From assembly GCA_905182985.1 (NCBI GenBank), contig CAJJDN010000014.1:62001-126000 (forward strand): a stretch of 64,000 nt of DNA, in the 5' to 3' direction. Both the position numbers and the translations under genes were made by a program. Shown here piece after piece: positions 24,813 through 37,212 of the stretch; the first letter of the stretch is position 1, and each line of letters opens with the position of its first letter. The notes under the pieces are model-generated. The model was given only the letters and a program-made list of their open reading frames with translations. It did not search any database and was not told the DNA's origin. The stretch is from Paramecium sonneborni (Eukaryota > Ciliophora > Oligohymenophorea > Peniculida > Parameciidae).

Positions 24813-26416
24813 TCAAATATCAAATTTAACACCTTAAGCAAGAGGCAAAGTCTTACCAAAATTAATAGTGCATGTTGATCTTCTCATATAAGTTTTCCAA
24901 GAATCACTTCCTGATTCTCTACCTCCACCAGTTTCTTTTTCACCTCCAAAAGCACCACCAATTTCAGCTCCAGATGTTCCAATATTAACATTTACAATAC
25001 CACAATCTGATCCTAAAGGACCTGTCCATTTATAAGAATTGCTTAAATTTGAAGTGAATAATGAACTACTCAAACCTTATGGTACATTATTATTAATCTC
25101 TATAGCTTCTTCTAAGGTATCATATCTAACAATAAATAAAATTGGCATGAAGAGTTCATGTTATAAAATAGGATGATTAGCTTTAACTTCAAATACAGTT
25201 GGTTAAACAAAGTTTCCTGGTCCTTCAATAATATTACCTCCATAAAGTAATTTGCCTCCTTATGCTTAGATTTCAGGTATAACCTTTTTATATTATTCAA
25301 CTTATGCCTTAGTATGTAATGGACCACATAAAGTATCTAGAATATAAAAATAAAATTACCGTCATTTAAAGCATTTCCAATTTTAATAGTAGCATAAACT
25401 TTAATCATTTTTTGAATGAATGGATCTGCAATGGAATTATGTAATAACAATCTTCTTAATGATGTACATCTTTATCCACATGTTCCAACAGCTGCAAAAA
25501 CAGCAGCTTTTAATGCTAAATCAACATTAGCATCTTCATGAACAATCTATGCGTTATTTCCTCCTAATTCTAATAAACTTCTAGCTAATCTACTAGCAAC
25601 TTTTGCAGCAATGATTTTACCAACTTGAGTTGAACCTGTAAAAGAGACTAATGGAATTCTCTTATCACTTGTTATTGCTTCTCCAATTTACACACCATCT
25701 CCACAAATAGTGAATACAATACTTGTTGGTAACTAATAGAAATAATTTAATATTTTACTCCATTTCTTTTAAAGACTTCATGAATTATGTTAGTACAAGC
25801 AATAGATGATAAATTTGTTGAGGGTGCTCCTTTCCAAACACAAACATCACCACAAATTAATCCAAGTGCTAAATTCCAACCTAAAACAGCTACTGGAAAA
25901 TTAAATGCTGTAATAATTCCTATAACTCCTAAAGGATTCCATTATTCCATCATAAAATGTGATGGTCTCTCTGATGGAATTACTAAACCATATAATGATC
26001 TTGATAATCCACAAGCCATATCACAAATATCTATAATCTCTTAAACCTCTCCCAATCCTTCTGATTTTATTTTACCCATTTCTAATGAAACTAACATCCC
26101 CAAGGCTTCCTTTTATTTTCTAAACTCATCTCCTATTTATCTTACTATGTCACCTCTTCTTGGAATTGGTAACTAATTTAAATTTATTATCATATACTTC
26201 AGCCCACATATTTTTAACTTTCAAAAGCTCTTACATTCCTTATTCATATTATTAGAGTGTTCCTAATTTTACTTTTGCTATTGCTTCTCCAGTATTTGGA
26301 TTATAACTAGTTGTCCATTCACCATCTCCAATCCATGATCCATTATGTGATGCTCCATAGTTTTCAGCTTTTAAACCAAGTTAGGCTAAGAATGGATATT
26401 TGTCAAATGTTAACAT
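24813..26416 (-). CDS. ALDH7A1: Aldehyde dehydrogenase 7 (antiquitin, alpha-aminoadipic semialdehyde dehydrogenase)
   Basis: About 510 aa with several short introns. The N-terminus [20 protein letters not shown] and [20 protein letters not shown] match the family. LELGGNNA, the catalytic cysteine in GTCGQRCTSLRR, and the C-terminal [20 protein letters not shown] plus [20 protein letters not shown] are diagnostic of ALDH7. It oxidises alpha-aminoadipic semialdehyde in lysine breakdown and detoxifies lipid aldehydes with NAD. No mitochondrial presequence is obvious, so cytosolic action is likely. All catalytic residues seen are intact. Confidence 0.93.
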
Positions 26417-26476
26417 TTACACTTTTATTTATGACGTACGATTTTTAATATTTATGTATTTAAATAATAGTCACTC

Positions 26477-27901
26477 TCAAATCTCAGAATTAAACAATCC
26501 AAATCTTTCAAAATCTAGTTTCCTTGGAGATTCTTCCGGAGATACGGTAACTAAATTCTAAACTTATAAATTTGAATTAGACGATCGATCATTTTCAAAA
26601 AACTTTAAATCCTCTTCTATCTTAAATATATTTTTAATATTCTCCATTCCTATCTAATTTATTAATACCAATTAAACTCGAGATAATTCTTAAATTAGAT
26701 TATTAAAAGTAAATTTTGTTCTTGCTATATCAACTAATTAATTGTATTTATACTTAAAAATATCTAACCTTATTTCCAATCCTTTGTAATGCACTTATTT
26801 AATCTATCCTAAAAAATTTCTTGTAATCTAAACATGCTTAAATTATGGATAATATATTTCAATAATTTAATGTAGTATTGTACTCTCTAACATAGCTGTA
26901 TTAATCATATTAGAAAGTATTTTTAATAACATTATTATATTGACTATAGAACCTATTTAAGCTAATACTTCTCCAAGTTTTGGCATAAGAATAATTTCAT
27001 TTGTCTCTATATTGTCAATTCTAAAAACAAATGTAAATAATGAGTCAAATTCAAATTTAGAATTATCTCTTGTCTTTATTATATCCTATGCAAATTTTAT
27101 CGAAACTGATTGTGTATTTACTTCATAATCCTTTATCATTTCAAATGTTTCAAGATTACTCAACAATATTCCATCATCAACAGTTGTTTTTTATTTTTAT
27201 AAAATAACCTAAGAATAAAAAGGGCTGCGCTCTTCAAAAGAAAAGAATTAAGTTTTTTTAATTTCTTCAAACATTAAAGTTTCGTAATTATATTATTATA
27301 GATTAATGGACAAAAATAGCAATCCATGATTTGTGCTGAAGTATTCATCAATTGTTTTTTGATCTGCACAATATCCTCCTTCTTCCATCCAATCAGAACG
27401 ACATTTTGTAAAAAATATAAAATATTACTTTATGTCTTCCTAATCTGGTTTTTTTGAACCATCTACTTAACTTAAAACTAATTTCCCTTTATCTATTGTT
27501 ATTACATTCTTATCACCACCTACTTACAATGTGCTATATAACATTCTAGGATAAGCTGAAACATATAATCCAGAAATCTCTATTAAAACTGGCATAATAA
27601 TGTTATTTTCTTTTGTAAATGGATTTATTTTTGTGCTTAAATCATAAAGAGTAAAAGAAATCTCACTATTTTCCCATTCATAAGTAGTGTATTCTATCAT
27701 TCTTTGAGAACTTGTAACTTTTGGAATTAATTTACCATTTATCCATAATAATATCACATATATGAAATAAGCTAAACTAAGTATCATAATTATAATCGTT
27801 ATCATTCCACTCTAAGATGTCTTAAACTATTCTTGTTGTTTTATAGTTTTCAATTTTATAGGAACTCCAAAAATGTCAAACTTTTCTAATATGGTTAACA
27901 T
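26477..27901 (-). CDS. Two-TM protein of a ciliate-type family
   Basis: About 474 aa in one open frame. It starts MLTILEKFDIFGVPIKLKTI, followed by a membrane segment MITIIIMILSLAYFIYVILL, an extracytosolic region of about 250 residues (TKCRSDWMEEGGYCADQKTI holds two Cys), a second hydrophobic segment near IGSIVNIIMLLKILSNMINT, and a C-terminal cytosolic domain with IIEIYYPQFKHVQITRNFLG. The plus-strand gene at 60.7 kb shares the C-terminal pattern (YFPQIQDYKIRFNFLGQ, then QLSR), so this is a family. The function is unknown. Its stop lies 60 bp from the ALDH7 start. Confidence 0.8.
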
Positions 27902-27966
27902 TATTAAAGACAGTTTCAATAGTTTAATATAATATTTAGTAAATATCTTTGTTCTTATTTAAATAC

Positions 27967-28775
27967 TCAAATTTCAATTATATTTTCTACACCAGCTTGT
28001 AATTATGAAATCAATTAAATTAATTTTGGTTAAGTTTGCTCAATTGTTGATTGCGCAATAATCATTTTTGCTTATGGATTTGCTTTTGGTATATCTATAT
28101 TCAATTATATATTCTATTCTATTACAAATATTCCTTACTTTAGGTTCTATACGAATTTAATCATAAAATGCTCTCTTTTTCTTTATATCATGTTCTTCTG
28201 GAGCATTTACTAAATTACCTAAGTCAACAAATTTTGATTTTATTTATTAAGTTGCAGCTGCCAATTTATCCTTTAATTCTTTCTTTATCCTTTCATTCTC
28301 TAATTATTTTTGCTATTGGATTTTTTCTATTGTTGATGCATTTCCTATTACATCTTTTTACTTAATAGAATCTTCTTTAAAAGGTTGTGGTTAATCTTTT
28401 ATATGTTTTTGTTCTCCTTTAGTCAAAAATTTCTTTAAAGTTGGACATTAATCAACATCTACTATTTGAAGCAATGTCTTAAAATAGTTCTATAATCCAG
28501 CCTTTCTCGTTGAAATAAATTCAGGATCTGTATTTCCGAAAAATTTCTTTGCTGGAAAATAAGGAAGCTGTTATTTTATTTCTTAAGACAATTAAGTGTG
28601 TAAATTATTCATATTTTTATATCTTTCTTCAAAGCTCCATGATACTTTTGTTTATGTATTTAAAACCTTAAAATATTATTCTATATCATACTTATATTTG
28701 ATAATAAACAATGTCAGATCTAGTTTCAGTGTTTACAATTTTCAATTAGTATATTGAATTATGTGCTTATTACAT
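27967..28775 (-). CDS. PX-domain protein (phosphoinositide binding)
   Basis: About 250 aa. The N-terminal PX domain reads VNTETRSDIVYYQIQVLNTQ, WSFEERYKNMNNLH, LPYFPAKKFFGNTDPEFIST, RKAGLQNYF. The basic and aromatic residues expected around the PI3P pocket are partly visible (RY in ERYKN, and RKAGLQ). A coiled region and a C-terminal helix ending AGVENIIEI follow. Two introns (25 and 31 nt); without the second one the frame ends early at 28040. A role in endosomal sorting is inferred. The start ATG at 28775 faces the kinase gene at 29051. Confidence 0.83.
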
Positions 28776-29050
28776 TAAATATATAAATAAAAAAAAATAT
28801 TATAAAATTTGTTCAATTTTCATTTAAAGGTTATCAATACTAAATGAAAATCCAATAATGTTATTGGATTATATAAATTTTCTAATTTTAGTCGAGTATA
28901 TAGATGTTGATATTTATCTGAGTTCTATAAATAATTACTCTAATAAGTTTGACAAACATCATACTTAATAACACCTTTTTACTATAACTTGAAATTAACA
29001 TATAAAAATTAAATTGCTTAAAATCTAAATTTTATATTATAAAAAGCTGA
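28776..29050. promoter_or_regulatory. Divergent promoter region
   Basis: 275 bp of AT-rich DNA separate the divergent starts of the PX gene and the kinase gene, so both promoters must lie here. No specific element is recognised. Confidence 0.5.
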
Positions 29051-30539
29051 ATGAACATGAATATAAAAGATTCATTTTTTGATGATCCTGATGAAACTAC
29101 CTTTTGGAATGTGACAGATTTTCCAAAAAAAGTGGCTACCTTAGAGATGCATGACACAATGTACATAGAGCAAGATTCAGAGTTATGTAAAGGAACTTTA
29201 GGAATCTCGAATAATTATCTACTTTATTTCAAAAATTAAGTAAATTTAACTAAATAACCAATAGACAATAAAGAAATGGATTAATTTAGATAATGCTACT
29301 ATTGAATATACAAAGCATTAGAAGGTAGGACTTGGAATAAAAATAATAAAAAATAAATAATATTTTGAATTTTTTGGAGATGTAGAACCATGGTACAATT
29401 ATTTGAAGCAGTTTTGTATTCAAAGAAATTTTTCTCATCATTACACATTACAAAAAAAGATTGGATAAGGAAATTTTGCAGATGTATTATATTATCACTA
29501 AATATAGGTATTCAAAGCTGTAAATAAATGTGATGGGTCTGAATATGCGATAAAGTGCTTTAGAAAAGCAAAGTTAAATGAAAGTGTTGATAGATTAGCT
29601 ATAATCAAAGAAATATCAATTATGAAAAAAATTTAACATGAATCTATTATTCGTTTATATGAAGTATTTGAAGGAGATGAATTTTTGTTTTTAGTTTTAG
29701 AATATTTGAAAGGTGGTGAATTACATAAATATATGAAAAAATCACCTCCTTTTTCAGAAGAAAAATGTGCTAAATTAATTTTTAGATTATTGAAAGCTGT
29801 TTCTTCAATTCATAAAAAAGGAATTTTGCACAGAGATATAAAACCAGAAAATATAATGTTAAGAAACAAAGATGATATTGATAACATTTGTATAGGTGAT
29901 TTTGGATTAGCTGATTATTACTCTTAAAGTGGTTAATACTTATTTACAAGATGTGGAACTCCAGGATATGTAGCTCCAGAACTATTATAGGACAAAATTT
30001 ATGATTTCAAAATAGATATTTATAGCGTAGGAATATTAATGTTCATTTTAATAGCAGGAAAATCTCCATTTGATGGTAAAGATTACGATGATGTTGTGAT
30101 GAGAAATTATTATGCTAAAGTTAAATTTGAGGAATGTAAATTAAGTGATATCGGTATGGATTTACTTTAGGGACTCATGAATAAAAATCCAATTAAAAGA
30201 TTAACAGCTGAAGAAGCTCTAAATCATCCATGGTTTGCTACTGAAAATCTAACTAAAACATGTTAATTCAAAATCAGAAAATAGAATCAAACTATAATAA
30301 AGAAATTAGCTTATTTTGATATGAATATTAATCAAAATGCTGCTATTTCAACTTAATTTAGTCCAAAGAGTTCATTATCCAGTCTTAGTCCTTATTGTGT
30401 TACAAAATGTAATATTGAAGATAGTCCTTAAACACCAAATACTCCTGCTACACTCTAACCTATTAATACTTCAAGAACACCTGGGACTTATAAATTAAGA
30501 TAGGTTAAAAGATCCCAAATTCCTTTAAAATAATTATGA
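29051..30539 (+). CDS. PH-like domain Ser/Thr kinase (CAMK type), catalytically intact
   Basis: About 480 aa. The N-terminal PH-like module ends with YFEFFGDVEPWYNYLKQF. The kinase domain has GQGNFADVFKA, YAIKCFRKAK, LEYLKGGELHKYM, HRDIKPENIM, GDFGLADYY, CGTPGYVAPELL and DIYSVGILMFILIAGKSPFD, all functional. A Ser/Thr/Pro-rich tail follows. A 24-nt intron lies right after the glycine loop. It is the only member of the family in this window that keeps every catalytic residue. No EF-hands, so it is not a CDPK. Ser/Thr phosphorylation at membranes is inferred. A decayed paralog lies directly downstream. Confidence 0.88.
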
Positions 30540-30749
30540 TTAAAATTATGTATATATCAAATAATTGTTCTGTGAATTAAGTGATTTAACAAACTTATCT
30601 GATACAAATTGAATATTAATAATAATTATAAATTCAAATTAATTTCAAGATATATAGTTATATTGCTGTAATTATAAACATTGTCGTTCTTTTTTTAGAT
30701 TTCCTTACAAGAAATGAAGTGGATTAAATCTCATCTACCTTTACTCCCA

Positions 30750-33050
30750 ACTATCTTTAAATATTGAAATGATATTGTTTATTTAGGACAAAATTAATAA
30801 GTCAAGAGAAGAATTTAGAGTATATATATTAGAAGAATAAAAATGTAAATAAATCAATTCATTTTTAAGACAAATTCATTTGGATAAATTATGAAAATGC
30901 TATTATAGAATTAATATCAGATTCTGAATTTGGAATGGGAGTTTGCTTGACTAAATGTTTTGATAAAGTAGAATTCTTTGGTAATACTAATAATTGGCTT
31001 AAATTTATGAAAAGGTTTGCCGTACGATTCTATCGCTATAATACATAGCAAAACAAATATAAATTCTAATCATTTTTATAGTTTTTATATTTTACAATAA
31101 TCTTTCATTTTATCTGTATCAAAAAACTTAACAAAATTTAATTTGGAGAATAATATAAAGGAAAAAATTTATAAGATAATTTAGATTTATCAAAATATTC
31201 TTAAAATCATCTATCTATGATGATAATGTAGATAAAAAAATTTTAAAGAAATTTCAGTAACTGATTATAAATTGATTTAACAATGTAATTTTTTGATCTA
31301 TTCAAAAGTCAAGATCAAACTTTGGAAAATTTACCATCTTTATCATTACAAAATTATGTTTAAAAATCCTTTTTTTCGAAAGAAAAAAGCAGCAAAAGTG
31401 ATATTTAGAATAATTAAAATAATAGCTTATCTTCATTCAAAAAAAATGATGCATATAGATGTTAAACTCACAAATTTTATCTACATGATAGTCTCTGTTT
31501 AACTGATTTGAAATTAGCTGAGTTATATGATGAAAATGGAGATTATTATTTTATAAGATGTGGAACTGTTGGATATGTTGCTCCTTAAATTTTAGCTGAT
31601 TAGAAGTATGATCGACAATTAGATGTTTATAGTGTAGAAATTCTCTTATATATTTTATTTACTGGAAAAGAACCTTTTGAAGGAAATTATCATAAAAAGG
31701 TTATTCAAAATTTAATAGGTGTTTTTGATCATCAGAATCTCTAAATGAGTAATTTGGCATTAGATTTACTAAAGGGTCTCTCAAATTAGATCGTTAAAAA
31801 AGACTTTCTTCTCATTAAGTCTTAAATCATAAATGGTTTTTGAGAGATTAATTAATTAGGACATTAAAATAATAAATGAAATATAAATTCTAAAACCATA
31901 TAAAGTCAAAGCATCTTTAAAAAAATCACTCATAGTCTTAGCAACTAATTCAATTCCTCAATTATAATGTCCATTAAGTTTTAGACTTAAAACATTACCA
32001 AATCCATAACAATTTGAAAGAGTTTACTTGCCAAAAATTAAAAGAAGAACANTCAAAAAACTTAACAAAATTTAATTTGGAGAATAATATAAAGGAAAAA
32101 ATTTATAAGATAATTTAGATTTATCAAAATATTCTTAAAATCATCTATCTATGATGATAATGTAGATAAAAAAATTTTAAAGAAATTTCAGTAACTGATT
32201 ATAAATTGATTTAACAATGTAATTTTTTGATCTATTCAAAAGTCAAGATCAAACTTTGGAAAATTTACCATCTTTATCATTACAAAATTATGTTTAAAAA
32301 TCCTTTTTTTCGAAAGAAAAAAGCAGCAAAAGTGATATTTAGAATAATTAAAATAATAGCTTATCTTCATTCAAAAAAAATGATGCATATAGATGTTAAA
32401 CTCACAAATTTTATCTACATGATAGTCTCTGTTTAACTGATTTGAAATTAGCTGAGTTATATGATGAAAATGGAGATTATTATTTTATAAGATGTGGAAC
32501 TGTTGGATATGTTGCTCCTTAAATTTTAGCTGATTAGAAGTATGATCGACAATTAGATGTTTATAGTGTAGAAATTCTCTTATATATTTTATTTACTGGA
32601 AAAGAACCTTTTGAAGGAAATTATCATAAAAAGGTTATTCAAAATTTAATAGGTGTTTTTGATCATCAGAATCTCTAAATGAGTAATTTGGCATTAGATT
32701 TACTAAAGGGTCTCTCAAATTAGATCGTTAAAAAAGACTTTCTTCTCATTAAGTCTTAAATCATAAATGGTTTTTGAGAGATTAATTAATTAGGACATTA
32801 AAATAATAAATGAAATATAAATTCTAAAACCATATAAAGTCAAAGCATCTTTAAAAAAATCACTCATAGTCTTAGCAACTAATTCAATTCCTCAATTATA
32901 ATGTCCATTAAGTTTTAGACTTAAAACATTACCAAATCCATAACAATTTGAAAGAGTTTACTTGCCAAAAATTAAAAGAAGAACAACTCAATTCACTTAC
33001 TTCCTTCTAATTCTATATTATAAGAAAGAATTAAATGAGATATTATCATT
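30750..33050 (+). pseudogene. Decayed paralog of the upstream PH-like kinase
   Basis: Pieces of the same domain order are visible in shifting frames: GMGVCLTKCFDKVEFFGNT (PH-like), FRKKKAAKVIFRIIKIIAYL then HIDVKLTNF for HRDIKPENI, LTDLKLAELYD for the DFG region, RCGTVGYVAPQILADQKYD, and DVYSVEILLYILFTGKEPFE. Frame changes without possible introns lie after KLTNF and after FEGNYHKK, and TGA codons interrupt the N-lobe. HRD reads HID and DFG reads DLK. It is a tandem duplicate that lost function. The span contains the artefactual repeat and N at 32052, so its true length is about 1.35 kb. Confidence 0.75.
31119..32985. repeat. Direct repeat of 933 bp around a single N (32052)
   Basis: 31119-32051 and 32053-32985 match at offset 934. 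Each copy holds the kinase-like part of the pseudogene. It fits the same unmerged-contig pattern as the other gaps. Confidence 0.9.
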
Positions 33051-33182
33051 CTATTTCTCTTTCAAATATAATATATTAATTAAATTATATTAGATTGAAT
33101 TTTAATTAATAAATACTTTATTAAAGGGAATTTGAAAGAATTTACTCAATCCATAAAATTATATAATTGAATCTTTATTTTA

Positions 33183-33698
33183 ATGGGTATAGTTTGTGGA
33201 TAAAATCAAAAATTTAAGTCTTAAGAGTTTTATGCTTCAAGACCATTGACTTAGACTATAAAACATGAATAAGAAGATGTTGAACACGATGATTATGATT
33301 AGTTGTTTTGCCCATCCTTAACTAAAAATTATATTTTAAATCCAAAATTTCTTTATATGTAAGAATCAAAATTGGAAAACGAAGTGTAACATCAAATCAC
33401 TTAAATTGAATAAAACTCTTCTTAATTGTCTTTGGGAATTTAAAATGAATTTAGCAATCCTATTGAAATTTAAGTAAAACAAAAAAACTAAAATAAATTG
33501 AAACCAGACAACTAAAAAAGAATGAGTTTAGAGTAGAGATATAAAATTGCAATATCACCTTCATTATAAAGAAAAAGAAATAGCAACACATCAAAAAGTC
33601 CATTGGCATAAATATTTTAAAGCTAAAAGCATACAGCAAAGCAAAAAGAACAATTTATTCTTACAAAAGGAAAACAAAAAATATCAAATAAACACTGA
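33183..33698 (+). CDS. Small Gln/Lys-rich protein, possibly acylated
   Basis: 171 aa in one open frame: MGIVCGQNQKFKSQEFYASR at the start, Ser/Lys-rich C-terminus (SPSLQRKRNSNTSKSP). Gly2 with Cys5 suggests lipid attachment, although residue 6 is Gly and not the favoured Ser. The stop TGA (33696-33698) is followed in the same frame by a further coding-like stretch (MILEIDNLKQLLQILQNKA) up to TGA at 33837, so either the true gene is longer through an unseen splice or that stretch is a separate remnant. No family assigned. Confidence 0.6.
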
Positions 33699-33839
33699 AA
33701 ATTAAGAATGATTTTAGAAATAGATAATTTGAAATAATTATTATAAATCTTATAAAATAAAGCTTCTTAATAATTTATTCTAGAAAATTGTAAAAATTAG
33801 AGTTAGAATAAATATGAAAAATCTCTTCATTTTTTCTGA

Positions 33840-34184
33840 AATCCTATTTAAGAGCAATTTCATTAAAAAAATAATCTGTTGATGCTTTGAAAATTCACAT
33901 ATTTTAAATGTATATTTTTGTTTTTAATTAAGTTATTAACTTTCCTTTTAGAAATTAGTTTTTAACGAATTTCTTAAAAATTATATGTATTTGATTATTT
34001 AATAAAAATTCTAGAAGTTCTAATTATAGAATATTTAAAAATATATCACATAGATAATATTATTGTTATATGAAATAAACTTCACTTATTTTTATAATTA
34101 AACTATAAGTTAAATAAGAATTTGTTTTGTAAGTTAACTTTAATTGTTAACATAATTAATTGTAATAGATTAAAAATAATTAGT
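33840..34184. other. AT-rich intergenic stretch
   Basis: No gene or RNA structure recognised between the 33.2 kb gene and the 3' end of the trichocyst matrix protein gene. Confidence 0.45.
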
Positions 34185-35408
34185 TCAAGAAATCTATTGT
34201 TCTTGGATAAAAGATTTCACAACATTCAATTTAGTCTGAATAATAATTTACACTTTTTTAATGATATCTATTTCTCTGCTTCTTTAAATTGTATTTTATT
34301 AATATTAGACTAATAATTCTTGACATTGTCCTCTTCTTTATTTCATACCAGTTTTTGAAGCAACAAATTCAGCTTAAGCATCACTTCCTCTTTTTTATTA
34401 TTAGTCTCTAGTTCTTATGGTATCCTACAATGATTCATCATCTGCTGCTTTTTCTCTAGTTAAAGCTTACATAGCATTAAATATTTCATTAAGAGTTACA
34501 TCATTATCCTAATTATTTAGTATTCAATTATTACTCTTATAGCTTGTTCTTCTAAAGCAGTTTCTTCGTCTACTGATGTTATTAAAGAGTCTCTTACAAC
34601 TTCCATTTTTTCAATTATAGTTTGAATAGATCTTGAATCCATCATTGAAGTAACCTAAACTAAAGCTAAAATTGGATTTGAAGGTCCGTTATTTGCTAAT
34701 TGTACAAAAGAATTTGCAAAGGCTTCTTCCTAAATAAAAGACTAGAATCAAATATATAATTTTAAACTTCTGAATCTCTCTATTAAACTTTATCGTAAAG
34801 TTCATGCATTTTAGGAAGCATCACCTAAAAGGCATTTATCATTTCTTTCAACTAACCTAATCTTTTATTATAATTAGCTGATTATTTCAATCGTAAATCT
34901 CTTAAAGAATTTTCAGCTCCTTAAAATGTCTAAAAATCATATTATTTTTACATCAATTTAAGATTATTTAAGCTCTAGTTCTCCAGTATAATCCTCAATA
35001 TCTGATTCTAATCTTCCTACCTTAAATTCAACATCATTAATTTCATTCACTGCTAATTATATTCTTTAACTATAACTGTCCATATCTGATTTACATTATG
35101 ATTAAATTGCTGCATTAGACCCATCTTATTGAATTTATTTTCCCTTTTATAAATGCATAATCTACTTCTAGATCGCTCTTTAAATTTGTCAATAAAGAAA
35201 CTATACTATCTATACCCTCTCCACTTTTTATTTATAAAGCAACCGTTTATAAAACCTTTGCTCCTAATGGATTTTCTGCAATCTCTTCTAAATCATCAAA
35301 ACTAGGGTCATTATGCAAAATTTCTTTATTTGCTTAAAATTACTCATCATCTTTCCTCCTTACTGCTCTTATTCCAATGAATACGATAAATAGAAGAAGA
35401 GTTTTCAT
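34185..35408 (-). CDS. Trichocyst matrix protein (secretory granule content)
   Basis: About 375 aa with at least four introns of 22-26 nt. Signal peptide MKTLLLFIVFIGIRA, then a pro-region beginning VRRKDDEQFQANKEIL. The mature part has the helical, Gln/Asn-rich heptad pattern with a few Cys typical of Paramecium TMPs (NAAIQSQCKSDMDSYSQRIQ, VNEINDVEFKVGRLESDIED). A second segment, AFANSFVQLANNGPSNPILA through LEEQAIR, follows as expected for the two-product precursors. TMPs are cleaved and crystallise in trichocysts, the exocytotic organelles. The last about 40 residues after RRGQC are less certain. Confidence 0.85.
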
Positions 35409-35657
35409 TACTTATGAAAACGGATTATAATAATAAAATAAATAAATTAAATGACATATATTTTTAGAAGTCTACTATGAGAACTAAGTTTTGAGTCGAT
35501 TAGGCTTCGAATTCTTATAGACTTTATGTGACATTATTTTCAAAATATAATTAATAAATATTTATACATTAATTTTTTTGTAATAAAAAATATTTATATG
35601 GAACTAATAATTCTATACTCAAAGTCGATATTATTTTGACGATTAATTAATTAAATA

Positions 35658-37057
35658 TCAATTATATAAAAGTTGAGCTTATTTTCTTTGGTAATTTTTA
35701 TAAGCTATTTCATATAAGGATAAAAATCTACTGAAATATGGGCAAGTTATAGTTTTTACTTTTAGATGTAGAACATTATCATCTTCTTACATCCATCTTA
35801 ATTCATAATAACATAATGATAAATTGTTATTTTTCTTTGCAGACATATATTTTTAAAGAATATAAAGCAAGACTTCAACTTTTGAATCTTCAGGTTTAAT
35901 TACATCAATAAAATGAGCTATTTGACTTTAAGAGCGAGCAGATAAGAAAATATCTACAATTTATTGATCTAGCTATCCAATTAGATAAAATTTCAACCAA
36001 GGCATTTTACAACTAATTATCTTATCTATTGTAGAAAAAGTCTAATAGTAATAAAAATTTTTAATTTTCTAACTATTTTCTATATTCTATTCTTATAATT
36101 AATGCTTAAAATTTTTGTCAATTGAAGTAGTTAATAATTCAGTTCCAGATTCATAACTCAAAACACTATCAGAATTTTATGGAATTAAATAAGACTTTAA
36201 AATAGCTGGAGACATATGTTCAGATTTGACCAAACTTGATTTATTTTCATATTTTATCTGAAGTGCTGAAGTTATCAATTATTAAATTTAAGGATTTATC
36301 TTAAAGATATTTTTTTAGTATATTTTTGATATCAATAAATAGCGATCTGTAAATGAATCAATTTAATTTCCAAAGATTGAAATTATATAATTTTAATAGA
36401 CATATTCAAGTATTAAGTAACATAATTTAAAAATACAGCTTAATTGATCCAAGAAAATGCTAGCCAGTGATTTATTTTCCTGAAATTATCTATAAATTTT
36501 AGAATCGATAGTTGAATCATTAGATATATTGTTATTTGAAACTAATGCTTCTTAAAATTTATGATTGTCAGATAAACTTCGCTTGAGAATTGTATTTCTA
36601 ATTAAGAGAGCGTTTAATCGCAAATCCCCTACATTATAGGTTGAAATGGTTTATAATTATTAATTTGAATCCAACTCAAAGAGTTCAATTAGAAACTAAT
36701 TGTAATGAAAGATTAGTTAATTGTAAAGATGTTTTTCTTTTTACCCAATATCTTTAATAATATTCTTCGATATAATTTATTTTTCCTCCTCTGTTGGATA
36801 AGAGCCTACGATAGAGATATCAAGCATTTTTTAGTTCATATATTTAGAAAGTGAGTGTAGATCTCTTTCAACTACATTCTAATTAAGAATTATTACTATA
36901 CTTTGTGAAATTATTAGAAATTTAAGTCTTTACACTAATCCAAAAATTATCGATTAGTCTAGATTAAATTCTTGTAAACTTGTCTTCCTTTTTATTACTT
37001 TCTAATAATTTGTTATTCTGAATTTGGAGACTCCTCAGAATGACAATAATTTCCCAT
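35658..37057 (-). CDS. Unrecognised protein with acylation-type N-terminus
   Basis: About 455 aa: MGNYCHSEESPNSEQQIIRK at the start (Gly2, Ser7, Cys5), one 23-nt intron, and a C-terminus YEIAYKNYQRKQAQLLYN. Mostly alpha-helical with many Leu/Ile. WLKFYLIGQLDQQIVDIFLS and IAHFIDVIKPEDSKVEVLLY look like a folded C-terminal domain. No known domain. It lies downstream of a related-looking helical gene at 37.2-38.0 kb on the same strand. Confidence 0.7.
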
Positions 37058-37212
37058 TTAAATTATAAATATTATATGCTTTATATTGAATTCAGTGCTA
37101 AACTAAAACTATTGATAACTGTTTTTTAAACTAGAGATAGTATAAAAAATTAATCATTCAATTCAAATTAATTTTATATTCTTTTTGAATATCAGATAAG
37201 CTTGAATATTGT

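Noticed and set aside
34122..34313. Plus-strand frame MFCKLTLIVNIINCNRL..
   Set aside because: Antisense of the C-terminal part of the trichocyst matrix protein gene.
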